Source: Bacillota bacterium (GTDB lineage: Bacteria > Bacillota_A > Clostridia > Lachnospirales > Lachnospiraceae). Taken from it: DNA of 64,000 nucleotides. The position numbers and the translations under genes are program-made. The DNA is taken from assembly GCA_023407175.1 (NCBI GenBank), contig JAEYMU010000052.1, positions 1 through 64,000 on the forward strand, in the 5' to 3' direction. Of this stretch, positions 25,512 to 34,392 are shown piece after piece. The notes under the pieces are model-generated. The model ran no database searches and was not told the origin of the DNA. It saw only the letters and a program-made list of their open reading frames with translations. Position 1 is the first letter of the stretch. Each line of letters starts with the position of its first letter.

Positions 25512-26201
25512 ATGAGCAGAATATTGATTATTGAAGATGAGATTGCAATAGCGGAGCTTGAGAAGGACTATCTGGAGTTAAGCGGCTTTGAGGTTGAGGT
25601 GGAAACGGCAGGCGATATCGGAGTGGAAAGAGCACTTGCAGAGGAATTTAACCTGATTATACTGGATTTGATGCTTCCCAATCTGGATGGCTTTGAAATC
25701 TGCAAGAAAATCCGGGAGGTTAAGAACATTCCGGTTATCATGGTTTCTGCCAAGAAGGATGATATTGATAAAATCCGCGGATTGGGCCTGGGTGCCGATG
25801 ATTATATGACAAAGCCCTTCAGCCCCAGTGAGCTGGTGGCCCGGGTGAAGGCCCATCTGGCCAGGTATGAGCGGCTGATCGGTTCCGGCCAGCGGGAAAA
25901 TGAGACACTGGAAATCAGAGGTTTAAAGATAGACAAGACCGCCAGAAGAGTATTCTTAAACGGTGAAGAGAAGATATTCACAACAAAGGAGTTTGACCTG
26001 TTAACCTTCCTGGCGGAAAATCCAAACCGTGTGTATACGAAAGAAGAACTGTTTCGCGAGATATGGGATATGGAATCCATCGGTGATATCGCGACGGTTA
26101 CGGTCCATATCAAGAAAATCCGTGAGAAGATCGAATATAATACCTCCAAGCCTCAATATATCGAAACCATATGGGGAGTCGGATACCGGTTCAAGGTATA
26201 A
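25512..26201 (+). CDS. OmpR/PhoB-family response regulator
   Basis: 229 residues from the ATG at 25512, with AAAGGAG seven bases upstream and overlapping the kinase 3' end. The receiver domain has IIEDE, phosphoacceptor Asp52 in LIILDLMLPNLDG and lysine in DYMTKPFSP. The winged-helix output domain (TKEFDLLTFLAENPNRVYTKE, then VTVHIKKIREKIE) binds DNA direct repeats. Partner of the upstream kinase. No structural target gene is adjacent; the operon ends in hairpins and a terminator. Confidence 0.9.
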   Translation: MSRILIIEDEIAIAELEKDYLELSGFEVEVETAGDIGVERALAEEFNLIILDLMLPNLDGFEICKKIREVKNIPVIMVSAKKDDIDKIRGLGLGADDYMTKPFSPSELVARVKAHLARYERLIGSGQRENETLEIRGLKIDKTARRVFLNGEEKIFTTKEFDLLTFLAENPNRVYTKEELFREIWDMESIGDIATVTVHIKKIREKIEYNTSKPQYIETIWGVGYRFKV

Positions 26202-26518
26202 GGAGTACAGCTTTCATACACAAAGCGAAATCAAAAGCTGCATATTATCGGAAGAAACCCTTTTCCGATAATCGAGATGCACGGCGCACAAGACGCGCCT
26301 TTTATCAGAAGCAAAAAGCGCTTCTGATAACTTATATTATAACATTCAGAGCAGCTCAACCTCAGGTTGAGCTGCTTTTATAATGTTTCACCTGCTGCTT
26401 ATGGTAATTAGTCCGGAAAATCCTTATAATGACAGTACAGTGCTGGTGTTGATAAATAATGTTATATACGTATTGCTTCCCGGGATGAAGCATGGGCATA
26501 CGCAGGAATGGAGGCTAA
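26202..26518. repeat. Hairpin array and terminator downstream of the second two-component system
   Basis: No gene. Successive hairpins: ATTATCGGAA/TTCCGATAAT (26244-26272), GGCGC/GCGCC (26283-26299), TTATCAGAAGC/GCTTCTGATAA (26302-26330), and a strong terminator-like stem GCAGCTCAACC/GGTTGAGCTGC with TTTTA (26351-26379) nested in ATTATAACATT...ATGTT. The rest, 26393-26518, is leader for the next gene. Confidence 0.5.
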
Positions 26519-28288
26519 ATGATAGATTATTATAAGATAGGTAACCAAATTGCAGCCCTAAGAAGAGCAAAGGGGTTAACCGGAGAAAAGTTTGCACAGC
26601 TGCTGGAGGTATCACCTCAGGCGGTCAGCAAGTGGGAGAACGGAAGATGCCTGCCGGAAACCTCCCTTCTGCCCTTGATTGCCGAAATTCTCGGTACTTC
26701 CATTGATGCATTGCTAGTACCACAGGAGCTGGTCATAATTCAGGCAATCTTTTCTGACGGCATCACCTCCCATGATGTTACAAAGGTATTGAATCATAAT
26801 GTCAGCGCAAACAAGCTGTATCTTGCGGTAAATTCAAAGTTTTTGGGAGCTGACATAGAAAGCGGCAGGGTAAAGGCTTTGATTGTGACCTACCAGACAC
26901 CGGAGGGCATTTATCATGCCTATCAGCTGGAAAACCAATATCTCTCCATTGATTTGTCCCATAAGGACTATGAATATGAGCCTCCGATGAAAATAATTGG
27001 AGCGTATTATGGAAACAGATCAGACCACAGGGATTGCATGGTGAAAATCCAGCATTATGATTATTTCAACAGGAAGGAATTTCGCATTGACCATGAGAGC
27101 TTTCCCAGCTCACCTCAGACAGATGAGACAGAATACCTGACCTTAATCTATATCAATCAGCAGGGGATACATATGATAAGCTGCGCGGAGGATGAAACAC
27201 TTTGCTATACCGGGGACAGGGCTGAGCTTTACCGGAAGGATACCTCGGTCTGCATTTTGCCGGGGATAGAGCCTCTGGCATGGGAGCAGGGGATGGATTG
27301 TACCTGGTGCGGAGCCATTTTAAGGGCACTAAAATATATGGGTGAGGATTATACCTATGAGCAGCTTATGGGAATATCGGGAGCCTGTTACCGTATCGCC
27401 TTTACGAAAGTCTGGGATTGGAGTGCCACAGACGCTTTGGTTGCCTTTGATTATTCCACTGCTTTGTTTCGTGCAATCGGATATGAGCAGCTATGGGCTG
27501 ACCGGATTAGTAAGGAGGACCGGAACGAAGAGCGCCGGCGTATTGTTGCGGATATCCAAAACGGTAAGCCCGTAATTGCAATTAATTTAAGGATTGCACC
27601 GGAATGGGGTGTTATTACCGGTTATAAAGAAAATGGGAAGATACTCCTTTGCAGGACCTATTTCGATAAGGAAATACTGGAGGAGCATAAAGAGAAGCTA
27701 AAAGAGGACGGAGGCTATCTGGAAAGTGATTTTTGGCCATTTTTAATCGTTCATTTTGGAGAAAGACAACCTAGGCCGGACGGGTATGAAACCTTCCTTG
27801 CTTCCTTAAGGACATTGCTTAAGTCCTGGCAGGCACCCTGTGAGAGAGGCTATTATCAGGGAAAGGAAGCCTATGAGCATTGGAGGAATGGGCTTTTGGA
27901 TACCTCGCTGTGGGATGGAAGTAATACGACTGCGGATATCGACAGGAGACTTGGGGTAAATGATGCCTTACTGCTAAACCTATTGGATGCCCGCCGGTGC
28001 GCTGCGGCATATATCAGAGCCTCGGCTTCGCTTATACCCTTTGCTATACAGAAGGAGGTTCTTGAAATTTCTGATAAGTATCAGGATATGGCAAACAAAC
28101 TGGAGGATTTTAGAGCAAGGGCCAAGCAGGAGAATACGGATTCCCTCCACTATAATGAGATAAATACCGGACGAAACTCCGGTGCGGAATTTCGAAGGAA
28201 AGAGGCCGCTTTATTAAAGGATATGGAAAAGACGGAAGATGAAATAGTGCTTCTTACAACGGCACTGCTGGACAGGCTGGAGGAATGA
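26519..28288 (+). CDS. XRE-type helix-turn-helix regulator fused to a BtrH-like (papain-fold) domain
   Basis: 589 residues. Residues 5-65 are an XRE helix-turn-helix (QIAALRRAKGLTGEKFAQLL, then SPQAVSKWENGRCLPE). Residues ~70-245 are an unassigned beta-rich middle domain. From about 255 the sequence follows the BtrH_N/C39-like pattern: GMDCTWCGAILRALKYMGED with Cys261, LMGISGACYRI, a Trp-rich stretch, and EWGVITGY (362-369) where many relatives have a histidine. The C terminus (about 480-589) is helical with a coiled-coil end. BtrH relatives act as acyltransferases or peptidase-like enzymes in natural-product pathways; the loss of the histidine suggests ligand binding rather than catalysis. 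It may be a one-component sensor. GGAGG precedes the start. Confidence 0.65.
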   Translation: MIDYYKIGNQIAALRRAKGLTGEKFAQLLEVSPQAVSKWENGRCLPETSLLPLIAEILGTSIDALLVPQELVIIQAIFSDGITSHDVTKVLNHNVSANKLYLAVNSKFLGADIESGRVKALIVTYQTPEGIYHAYQLENQYLSIDLSHKDYEYEPPMKIIGAYYGNRSDHRDCMVKIQHYDYFNRKEFRIDHESFPSSPQTDETEYLTLIYINQQGIHMISCAEDETLCYTGDRAELYRKDTSVCILPGIEPLAWEQGMDCTWCGAILRALKYMGEDYTYEQLMGISGACYRIAFTKVWDWSATDALVAFDYSTALFRAIGYEQLWADRISKEDRNEERRRIVADIQNGKPVIAINLRIAPEWGVITGYKENGKILLCRTYFDKEILEEHKEKLKEDGGYLESDFWPFLIVHFGERQPRPDGYETFLASLRTLLKSWQAPCERGYYQGKEAYEHWRNGLLDTSLWDGSNTTADIDRRLGVNDALLLNLLDARRCAAAYIRASASLIPFAIQKEVLEISDKYQDMANKLEDFRARAKQENTDSLHYNEINTGRNSGAEFRRKEAALLKDMEKTEDEIVLLTTALLDRLEE

Positions 28289-28322
28289 TATCTGAAAATC
28301 GGCATAGACATCTATGCAGAAG

Positions 28323-28362
28323 AAATCCTGTGACGGATACTTGTTCAAACGTCACAGGATTT
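28323..28362. terminator. Bidirectional terminator between convergent regulators
   Basis: AAATCCTGTGACG and CGTCACAGGATTT form a perfect 13-bp stem with a 14-base loop, followed by T residues on the plus strand and preceded by an A-rich stretch for the minus strand. Confidence 0.85.
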
Positions 28363-29176
28363 TTACCTGTATTTTGTAAAAAAATTGACGCTGTTTCTCT
28401 GAATCATTCGGAAATTCAGAGATGACCTCACAGAAATAATCCCCGTCAATTTTATATTTTCTCTTCTTTATTTCTGCCAGCAGAACAGCGGCATATTCCT
28501 TTTCCTTAGAGAAGCCGGAGCAGCACATGGACAGGTAGGAGCCGGAGGGAACCTCCTCAATGGTATCATAGCTGCTGCTTTCATCTGTAAGCAGGTAGAT
28601 TTCGTCACTGTAAAGGCGTGAGGTCTCAATATGCTTTTTACGGATAATGGTGCCTGCATTGCAGAAATAGATCATCGGGAAATTAATATCCAGTAAATAA
28701 TTCTTAAGTAATCTTAGATTGTATTCGTAATGCTTGTAATCATGGTTAAGAATATTGTAACCCGTGTTATAGACAATGATCTTGCGGGGCGGGGTATATT
28801 CAATGAATATTTCGCCCACCCGGGGAAGGGTAAGATAACGGCTGTAGTTATCAAGGGAACGCTGGATAGATTTTTTACACAGCTCAAGCTGCTTAATCTC
28901 GGCTTCTATCTCATTATAGCGCTTTCTTAGGACATGCTGCATGGAGTCAATGTTCTCGAGCTCCTCCTGAATTTGCTTTAAGGAAAAGCCCATATGCTTA
29001 TAATATTGTATCATATCGAGAGTGGCAGACTGGCCGATGGTGTAATAACGGTATCCGGTTTTTTTATTGGTAACCTCAGGCTTAAGCAGGCCGATCCGGT
29101 CATAGAGACGCAGAGTCTGCTCAGATACATGATTTAATTCGGCCATTTTGCCGATGGATATTTGTTCTAAGTCCAT
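28352..29176 (-). CDS. MerR-family transcriptional regulator with C-terminal effector domain
   Basis: 274 residues from the ATG at 29176, which has GGAG six bases upstream; an in-frame TTG at 29221 is unsupported. The N-terminal MerR helix-turn-helix reads SIGKMAELNHVSEQTLRLYD, with wing GYRYYTIGQ and a dimerising coiled coil (about 75-115). The C-terminal ~150 residues resemble a GyrI-like effector domain of the BmrR type, which binds hydrophobic or cationic drugs. Relatives activate efflux or catabolic genes from promoters with 19-bp spacers. The neighbour across a 524-bp gap is an aldehyde dehydrogenase plus polyamine transporter, a possible but unproven target. Confidence 0.82.
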   Translation of the reverse strand: MDLEQISIGKMAELNHVSEQTLRLYDRIGLLKPEVTNKKTGYRYYTIGQSATLDMIQYYKHMGFSLKQIQEELENIDSMQHVLRKRYNEIEAEIKQLELCKKSIQRSLDNYSRYLTLPRVGEIFIEYTPPRKIIVYNTGYNILNHDYKHYEYNLRLLKNYLLDINFPMIYFCNAGTIIRKKHIETSRLYSDEIYLLTDESSSYDTIEEVPSGSYLSMCCSGFSKEKEYAAVLLAEIKKRKYKIDGDYFCEVISEFPNDSEKQRQFFYKIQVKIL

Positions 29177-29700
29177 AATAGGCTCCATTCTGTATCGGCT
29201 TTTACTCACCGGAGATCCCAAGCAAAAACTCTATGGCAGGTATAGGATAACGTGCAAATAGTTGTCTTGAAAATAGACCAAATAGACGCCGATTTCTAAA
29301 AATAACAAGGGATCGATGGGGTAATCGGATAATTGCGGTTATTAATGCTTATAGTCGGTAAAAAGTTAAGGATATGATACCACGGGTTACCTTATTTGGC
29401 AAGAAAAGTTTATAGTAAGTATAATGTTGCAAATCGATTGAATAATTTGAAATAAAATGTGTAAAGTTCTCTCAAAATCTTAGATTTTGAATGAAAATAT
29501 GAAAAGAAAATATAATCCCCATAATATGGGTAGAAAATCTCTTTATAAGCACACAAAAGTGACGGAAAAAATAGTAGGGATTAAAAAAATTTTATTAATA
29601 TTACAGTATTGACTATGGAGCAAGTATAAGGTTTTCAATAGTTACATATAGTACGCCCTGAAGCATATAATACAAAAATGAAAGAAAGGGGCCATAGCTG
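29177..29700. promoter_or_regulatory. 524-bp AT-rich region between divergent MerR and aldehyde dehydrogenase genes
   Basis: No gene seen. Several candidate promoter boxes occur near 29575-29640, including TTACAG with TATAAG 18 bp apart, a spacing compatible with MerR-type activation, and a CCATAATATGG palindrome near 29520. None is strong enough to call as an operator. GAAAGGGG precedes the dehydrogenase start. Confidence 0.35.
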
Positions 29701-31179
29701 ATGGAAATTAAAAAGAATTATATCGACGGAGCATGGGTAGAAGGAACCTCTGGTAAGATAATAGAAGTAATCAATCCTGCGAACGGCGAGGTGCTTGCTC
29801 TGGTCTCGGAGAGCAGTGTCGAAGATACCAGAAGGGCAATTGCGGCTGCAAGGGAATCCTTCTATGTAACACGGGAATGGAGAGATATGGACTCCCAGCA
29901 AAGAGGAGATATTCTGTTAAGGATAGCTGATTCCATAGTCGTACATGCCGCAGAGCTGGCACTGCTGGATACACTGGATAACGGAAAGCCTCTGCGGGAG
30001 GCAGAGGGAGATATTGATGATGGAGCACATACCTTCCGTTACTATGCTGGATTAATGAAAACACCCTACGGGGGAGTATATGATGTGAATGCTAATTTTG
30101 GCAGGATGCATTCCTATACAGTACATGAACCGGTGGGGGTTTGCGCACAGATAACTCCCTGGAACTATCCCTTCCTAATGTCGGTGTGGAAGCTGGCACC
30201 GGCGCTTGCGGCAGGTAACAGCATCGTATTTAAGCCCAGTCCGAAGGCTCCGCTGTCAACCATCCGGCTGTTCGAGCTGTTTGAGGAGGTGGGACTCCCG
30301 AAGGGCTGTGTCAATCTGGTGCAGGGTGATGCCGAGGTGGGTACGGAACTGGGAGCAAATAAGGATGTGGATATGATAACCTTTACAGGAAGTACCCGGG
30401 TAGGGCAGAGCCTCATGGCGGCGGCCTCAGGCAACATCAAGAAAATTGGACTTGAGCTTGGAGGTAAATCACCGAATATCATCTTTGCGGATGCCGATCT
30501 GGACGGTGCAGTGGAATGGGCAATGATCGGTATTTTCTTCAACCAGGGAGAGGTTTGCTCGGCAGGCTCCCGCATCCTGATCGAAAAATCCATAAAGGAT
30601 GAATTTGTAGCAAGGCTTACCCGGAAAGCAAAGGCTATGACCATCGGAGACGGAAGAAATAACCCGGATATGGGCCCCCTCATTACAAAGGCCCATATGG
30701 AGCGGGTTCTGGAATATATTCAAGGAGGAATAGAGGAAGGGGCGACCCTGGTTTACGGCGGCGAGCGCTATACCGAGGGGGAGTGTGCCAAAGGGTATTT
30801 TGTAAAGCCCACCATATTTGATAACTGCACTCCGGATATGAAAATTGTGAGGGAAGAAATCTTTGGGCCGGTGGTGACCATACAGACCTTCGAGACGGAG
30901 GCAGAGGCGGTTGCCATGGCCAACGATACGGATTATGGTCTGGCTGGTGCGGTATTTACCTCGGATTTGACCCGTGCACACCGCATAATCAGGGAAATCC
31001 GGGCAGGAATTACCTGGATCAACTGCTATAATCCGACCTTTAATGAGGCACCCTGGGGCGGCTATAAGATGAGCGGTATCGGCCGCGAGCTTGGTATCCA
31101 CGGTCTGGAGGAATACCAGGAGGTAAAGCAGGTGAATATTAACCTGACCCCCGGCGTAGTTGGATGGTATGAAAATTGA
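29701..31179 (+). CDS. NAD(P)-dependent aldehyde dehydrogenase (betaine/aminoaldehyde type)
   Basis: 492 residues. The enzyme oxidises an aldehyde to its acid through a thiohemiacetal. Catalytic Cys286 lies in FNQGEVCSAGSR, the general base Glu252 in LELGGKSPNI and oxyanion Asn155 in ITPWNYPF. The cofactor motif FTGSTRVG is intact. The sequence is closest in feel to betaine-aldehyde and gamma-aminobutyraldehyde dehydrogenases. It sits directly ahead of a spermidine/putrescine importer, so oxidation of 4-aminobutyraldehyde or a related polyamine-derived aldehyde is a reasonable inference. A terminator separates it from potD, so it is a separate or partially read-through unit. Confidence 0.88.
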   Translation: MEIKKNYIDGAWVEGTSGKIIEVINPANGEVLALVSESSVEDTRRAIAAARESFYVTREWRDMDSQQRGDILLRIADSIVVHAAELALLDTLDNGKPLREAEGDIDDGAHTFRYYAGLMKTPYGGVYDVNANFGRMHSYTVHEPVGVCAQITPWNYPFLMSVWKLAPALAAGNSIVFKPSPKAPLSTIRLFELFEEVGLPKGCVNLVQGDAEVGTELGANKDVDMITFTGSTRVGQSLMAAASGNIKKIGLELGGKSPNIIFADADLDGAVEWAMIGIFFNQGEVCSAGSRILIEKSIKDEFVARLTRKAKAMTIGDGRNNPDMGPLITKAHMERVLEYIQGGIEEGATLVYGGERYTEGECAKGYFVKPTIFDNCTPDMKIVREEIFGPVVTIQTFETEAEAVAMANDTDYGLAGAVFTSDLTRAHRIIREIRAGITWINCYNPTFNEAPWGGYKMSGIGRELGIHGLEEYQEVKQVNINLTPGVVGWYEN

Positions 31180-31203
31180 ATAGTCCATTGACATCAGATA
31201 GAC

Positions 31204-31246
31204 AAAGAGGTTTATACGCATTTTCTGCGGATAAACCTCTTTTATT
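31204..31246 (+). terminator. Rho-independent terminator after the aldehyde dehydrogenase gene
   Basis: AGAGGTTTAT pairs with ATAAACCTCT over a 15-base loop and is followed by TTTTATT. Confidence 0.8.
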
Positions 31247-31299
31247 ATATGAAATTGTTTTTTTAATTGCTTTATAAAATAAAATCAGGAGGGATTATT

Positions 31300-32412
31300 A
31301 TGAAAAAGAAAGGATTATGCTTACTTCTTGCAGCGGTAATGCTTGGCACGATGCTTACCGGCTGCAGCAAAAAGGCGGAAAGTACAAGTGCGGACATCGA
31401 TTGGACAAAAACAGATTTTAACGGAGAGGAAATTAATCTGCTTTGCTGGGAGCAATATGCGGACCCGTCCTTTGTGGAGCCCTTTGAGGAAAAGTATAAC
31501 TGTAAGGTGGAGGCCACCTTCTTCGCCAGCGGTGATGACCTGGTTGCGAAGCTGAAGGCAGGGGGCGGTGATACCTATGATGTTATCTCACCCTCGGGCG
31601 ATATGGCAGGATATCTGGTAGAAGCGGGCATGACACAGCCGATTGATCTTACCCATATCTCCGGCTGGGCCGACATCCCGGATACCTTTAAGCTTGCCGA
31701 TATGGAAAAGGACGGAGGAACCTATGGTGTACCCTATCTGTGGGGGCCTGATTATGTGATGTACAATGCGGATGTGATCACGGAGCCGATTAAGTCCTGG
31801 AGCGAATTATGGGATGAAAAATACAAGGGACGTCTTTCCCTGCATGATGATGTAAGCAACATTTACATGATTGGACAGATGCTTGGCCTTGACAAGGAGG
31901 ATGAGCTTGCACTTTACAATATGTCGGATGAAGATCTTGCCTATGCACAGGAGCAGCTGACCACTCTGAATGCAAGTGTGCGCAAATACTGGGCTGCAGG
32001 CGGAGAATTGGAGGATTTATTTAAAAATGGTGAGATAGATATTGCGGTAGGCTGGCCAAGCACCTTAAAGAATCTTCAGGACCAGGGATTGAATATGGCC
32101 TGGTGTATTCCCGAGGAGGGTGTGACCGGTTGGTTTGACCGGTGGATGATCGTGGACGGCTCCAAGCATACTCAGCTGGCAACCCTGTGGATTGACTGGT
32201 GTACCAGTGCGGAAGGAGAAGCTCTTGGCTCCATTGCAACCACCTTCTCCGTATCCAATCCAAAGGCAGCAGATTATATGGATGAGGATCAGAAGGCGGT
32301 AGCGATGGTGGATGATATGGACACCATGTTTGAATCCATTAATTTCTGGTCCTATGTGGAGAACAGGGATAAATACAATGAGGTTTGGACCGCAGTCAAA
32401 ACAACAAAATAG
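31300..32412 (+). CDS. potD: Spermidine/putrescine ABC transporter substrate-binding lipoprotein
   Basis: 370 residues from the ATG at 31300, with AGGAGGG upstream. A lipoprotein signal peptide ends in MLTGCSKK, so the mature protein is anchored outside the membrane by its cysteine. The PotD-type fold is plain: LLCWEQYADPSFVEPFEEKY, GDTYDVISPSGDMAGYL, LWGPDYVMYNADVI and DEKYKGRLSLHDDV. The acidic pocket typical for polyamine amino groups cannot be confirmed by eye. It captures polyamine for PotB/PotC. An intergenic hairpin after this gene may raise its expression over the permeases. Confidence 0.88.
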   Translation: MKKKGLCLLLAAVMLGTMLTGCSKKAESTSADIDWTKTDFNGEEINLLCWEQYADPSFVEPFEEKYNCKVEATFFASGDDLVAKLKAGGGDTYDVISPSGDMAGYLVEAGMTQPIDLTHISGWADIPDTFKLADMEKDGGTYGVPYLWGPDYVMYNADVITEPIKSWSELWDEKYKGRLSLHDDVSNIYMIGQMLGLDKEDELALYNMSDEDLAYAQEQLTTLNASVRKYWAAGGELEDLFKNGEIDIAVGWPSTLKNLQDQGLNMAWCIPEEGVTGWFDRWMIVDGSKHTQLATLWIDWCTSAEGEALGSIATTFSVSNPKAADYMDEDQKAVAMVDDMDTMFESINFWSYVENRDKYNEVWTAVKTTK

Positions 32413-32462
32413 CGTTTAGAGAAGGCGGTGTTCCGATTACCCGATATTTACGGTAAAGGAAC

Positions 32463-32510
32463 GGTACATTGGCAATGGAAAAGAATTTTACTTCCCATTG
32501 TCAATGTACC
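32463..32510 (+). other. Stem-loop between potD and potB
   Basis: GGTACATTGGCAATGG (32463-32478) pairs with CCATTGTCAATGTACC (32495-32510), a 16-bp stem with one G-T pair and no strong T run. It probably acts as an mRNA stabiliser or partial terminator that favours the binding-protein gene. Confidence 0.6.
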
Positions 32511-32602
32511 TGTTTTAGAATTGCCATAGACAGCAGGCAATCAATATACCGGCATAAGAGGCAGGAAGCCGGAACCTTCCCAAATTGCAAGGAGAATGGC
32601 AC

Positions 32603-33541
32603 ATGAGCATGGACAATCATTTATTCGGGAAATTAAAAAAAGGGAATCGCAATTTGTCAAAAGGGACAAAAAAATTTATTATGCTTGGAATGCTGGGACC
32701 GGTTGTTATCTGGCTTTTTTTCTTTCTGCTGGTGCCCTATATCAACCTGCTGCTGTACAGCTTCTGGAAGAATGATATCTTTAATGTAATCCATGAATTC
32801 ACGCTGGAGAATTACAGCAAATTTTTCACCAGCGGCTTTGGAACCAATGCTCCATATATGGTACTGCTTGATACGCTTCGTATCGCAGTCATTGTTACCG
32901 TATTTACTGTTATCATAAGCTTTCCCCTGGCTTATTTTATTAACTTTAAAGTGAAGAAGCATAAGCAAATTCTGTATATGCTGGCCATCATACCTCTGTG
33001 GATCAGCTATGTGATGCGGGCATATTCCTGGAGGATTATCCTGGGTACCAACGGTATCCTGAATTCTCTGCTGATTTGGCTGGGGGTAACGGACCAGCCC
33101 CTGGAAATATTTCTTTACAGCGATGTCTCTGTTGTTATAGCAATGGTACATATTTATACTCCCTTTGTTCTGATGCCGATGTATACGGCGATGGAGCAGA
33201 TACCTAAGAATCTGATTGAGGCCTCCAAGGATCTTGGTATGAACCGCATCAGAACCTTCCTTAGGGTGGTTGTTCCCCTGTCTCTGCCGGGTGTGATTAC
33301 AGGTAGCACCTATGCCTTTGCCCTTTCCATGGGTGATTTTCTGGCGCCGAATTTACTGGGAGGGCCGACCAGCAGTACAAAGATATCCAATATCGTCCAA
33401 ATGCAGTTCGGCACTTCCAATAACTGGCCTTACGGAGCCGCAATTGCTGTGATTATATTAATTCTGGTGCTTATTATGCTTACCTTAACGGGCCGGCTGG
33501 AGAAGCATTTTTCCAGACTGGAAGCGGAGAAAACAGGATGA
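32603..33541 (+). CDS. potB: Polyamine ABC transporter permease PotB
   Basis: 312 residues from the ATG at 32603, with AAGGAG eight bases upstream. Six membrane helices and the EAA loop (EASKDLGMNRIRTFLRVVVPLSLPG) that docks with the ATPase are visible. The LFFFLLVPYINLLLYSF start and MRAYSWRIILGTNG segment are typical of PotB. It forms the channel with PotC. About 60 bp separates it from potC. Confidence 0.88.
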   Translation: MSMDNHLFGKLKKGNRNLSKGTKKFIMLGMLGPVVIWLFFFLLVPYINLLLYSFWKNDIFNVIHEFTLENYSKFFTSGFGTNAPYMVLLDTLRIAVIVTVFTVIISFPLAYFINFKVKKHKQILYMLAIIPLWISYVMRAYSWRIILGTNGILNSLLIWLGVTDQPLEIFLYSDVSVVIAMVHIYTPFVLMPMYTAMEQIPKNLIEASKDLGMNRIRTFLRVVVPLSLPGVITGSTYAFALSMGDFLAPNLLGGPTSSTKISNIVQMQFGTSNNWPYGAAIAVIILILVLIMLTLTGRLEKHFSRLEAEKTG

Positions 33542-33603
33542 AGAATATTTTGCAAAAAGTGGCCTATGCCGGGTCGTATCGCTTGGATGGAGGTTAAGAA
33601 GAT

Positions 33604-34389
33604 ATGTCGAGAAGATTTTCACTTAGTACTGTAATTGTAACAATTCTGGCTGTTGCAGCCCTGCTGTTCCTATATCTTCCGGTTGCTGTAGTAGTGATCT
33701 ATTCGTTTAATACGGATTCCATCAACAGCTTTCCGATGGCGGGATTTACGTTCCACTGGTTTTCGGTTATGTTCTCCAATAAGGACTTGATACAGGCTTT
33801 GATTAATTCCTTTCAGGTTGCAGTGGCGGGAACTGTTATTGCTGTTTTAATCGGTGTACCCGGGGCCTTTGCTATGTATAAATATAATTTTCCGGGCAAA
33901 AGAATTCTGGAGCGGATGGTAATCCTTCCGATGATGCTTCCAGGTATCATTACCGGTATTTCCATTCTGACCTTTCTTCAGATGGCAGGCATCCTGCAGG
34001 GAGCACTGGCGGTAACCCTTGGACATGCGACCTTTCTGATTGGAACCGTACTTCCCCAGGTGTACACCCGACTTAGGCAATTGGATAAGAATATCGAGGA
34101 AGCAGCTCTGGACCTTGGCGCATCGGGCTTACAGACTTTTTTCTTCGTTATATTGCCCAATATCAAAACGGCTATCATCGGAGCGGCGCTTTTGTCCGTT
34201 ACTCTGTCGTTGGATGAAATTCCGGTCACCTTCTTTTTGAACGGAGTATTTACAACCCTTCCGATTAAAATTTTTGCAATGACGAGGAACGGCTTTACTC
34301 CGGAGGTAAATGCGATCTGCTCTATTATTCTGATATTCTCGGTATTCGCGGTTGTGCTTTCCTCAATACTATCGAAAAAAGGAGAATAG
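33604..34389 (+). CDS. potC: Polyamine ABC transporter permease PotC
   Basis: 261 residues with six predicted membrane helices and the EAA loop EEAALDLGASGLQTFFFVILP. The early LFLYLPVAVVVIYSFN and LSLDEIPVTFFLNG (the usual SFDDFVVTFF position) are PotC hallmarks. It ends 3 bp before potA and pairs with PotB in the inner membrane channel. Confidence 0.88.
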   Translation: MSRRFSLSTVIVTILAVAALLFLYLPVAVVVIYSFNTDSINSFPMAGFTFHWFSVMFSNKDLIQALINSFQVAVAGTVIAVLIGVPGAFAMYKYNFPGKRILERMVILPMMLPGIITGISILTFLQMAGILQGALAVTLGHATFLIGTVLPQVYTRLRQLDKNIEEAALDLGASGLQTFFFVILPNIKTAIIGAALLSVTLSLDEIPVTFFLNGVFTTLPIKIFAMTRNGFTPEVNAICSIILIFSVFAVVLSSILSKKGE

Positions 34390-34392
34390 CAT

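Noticed and set aside
29575..29640. MerR-type operator with 19-bp spacer before the aldehyde dehydrogenase
   Set aside because: Box spacing can be made to fit but no convincing dyad lies between the boxes.
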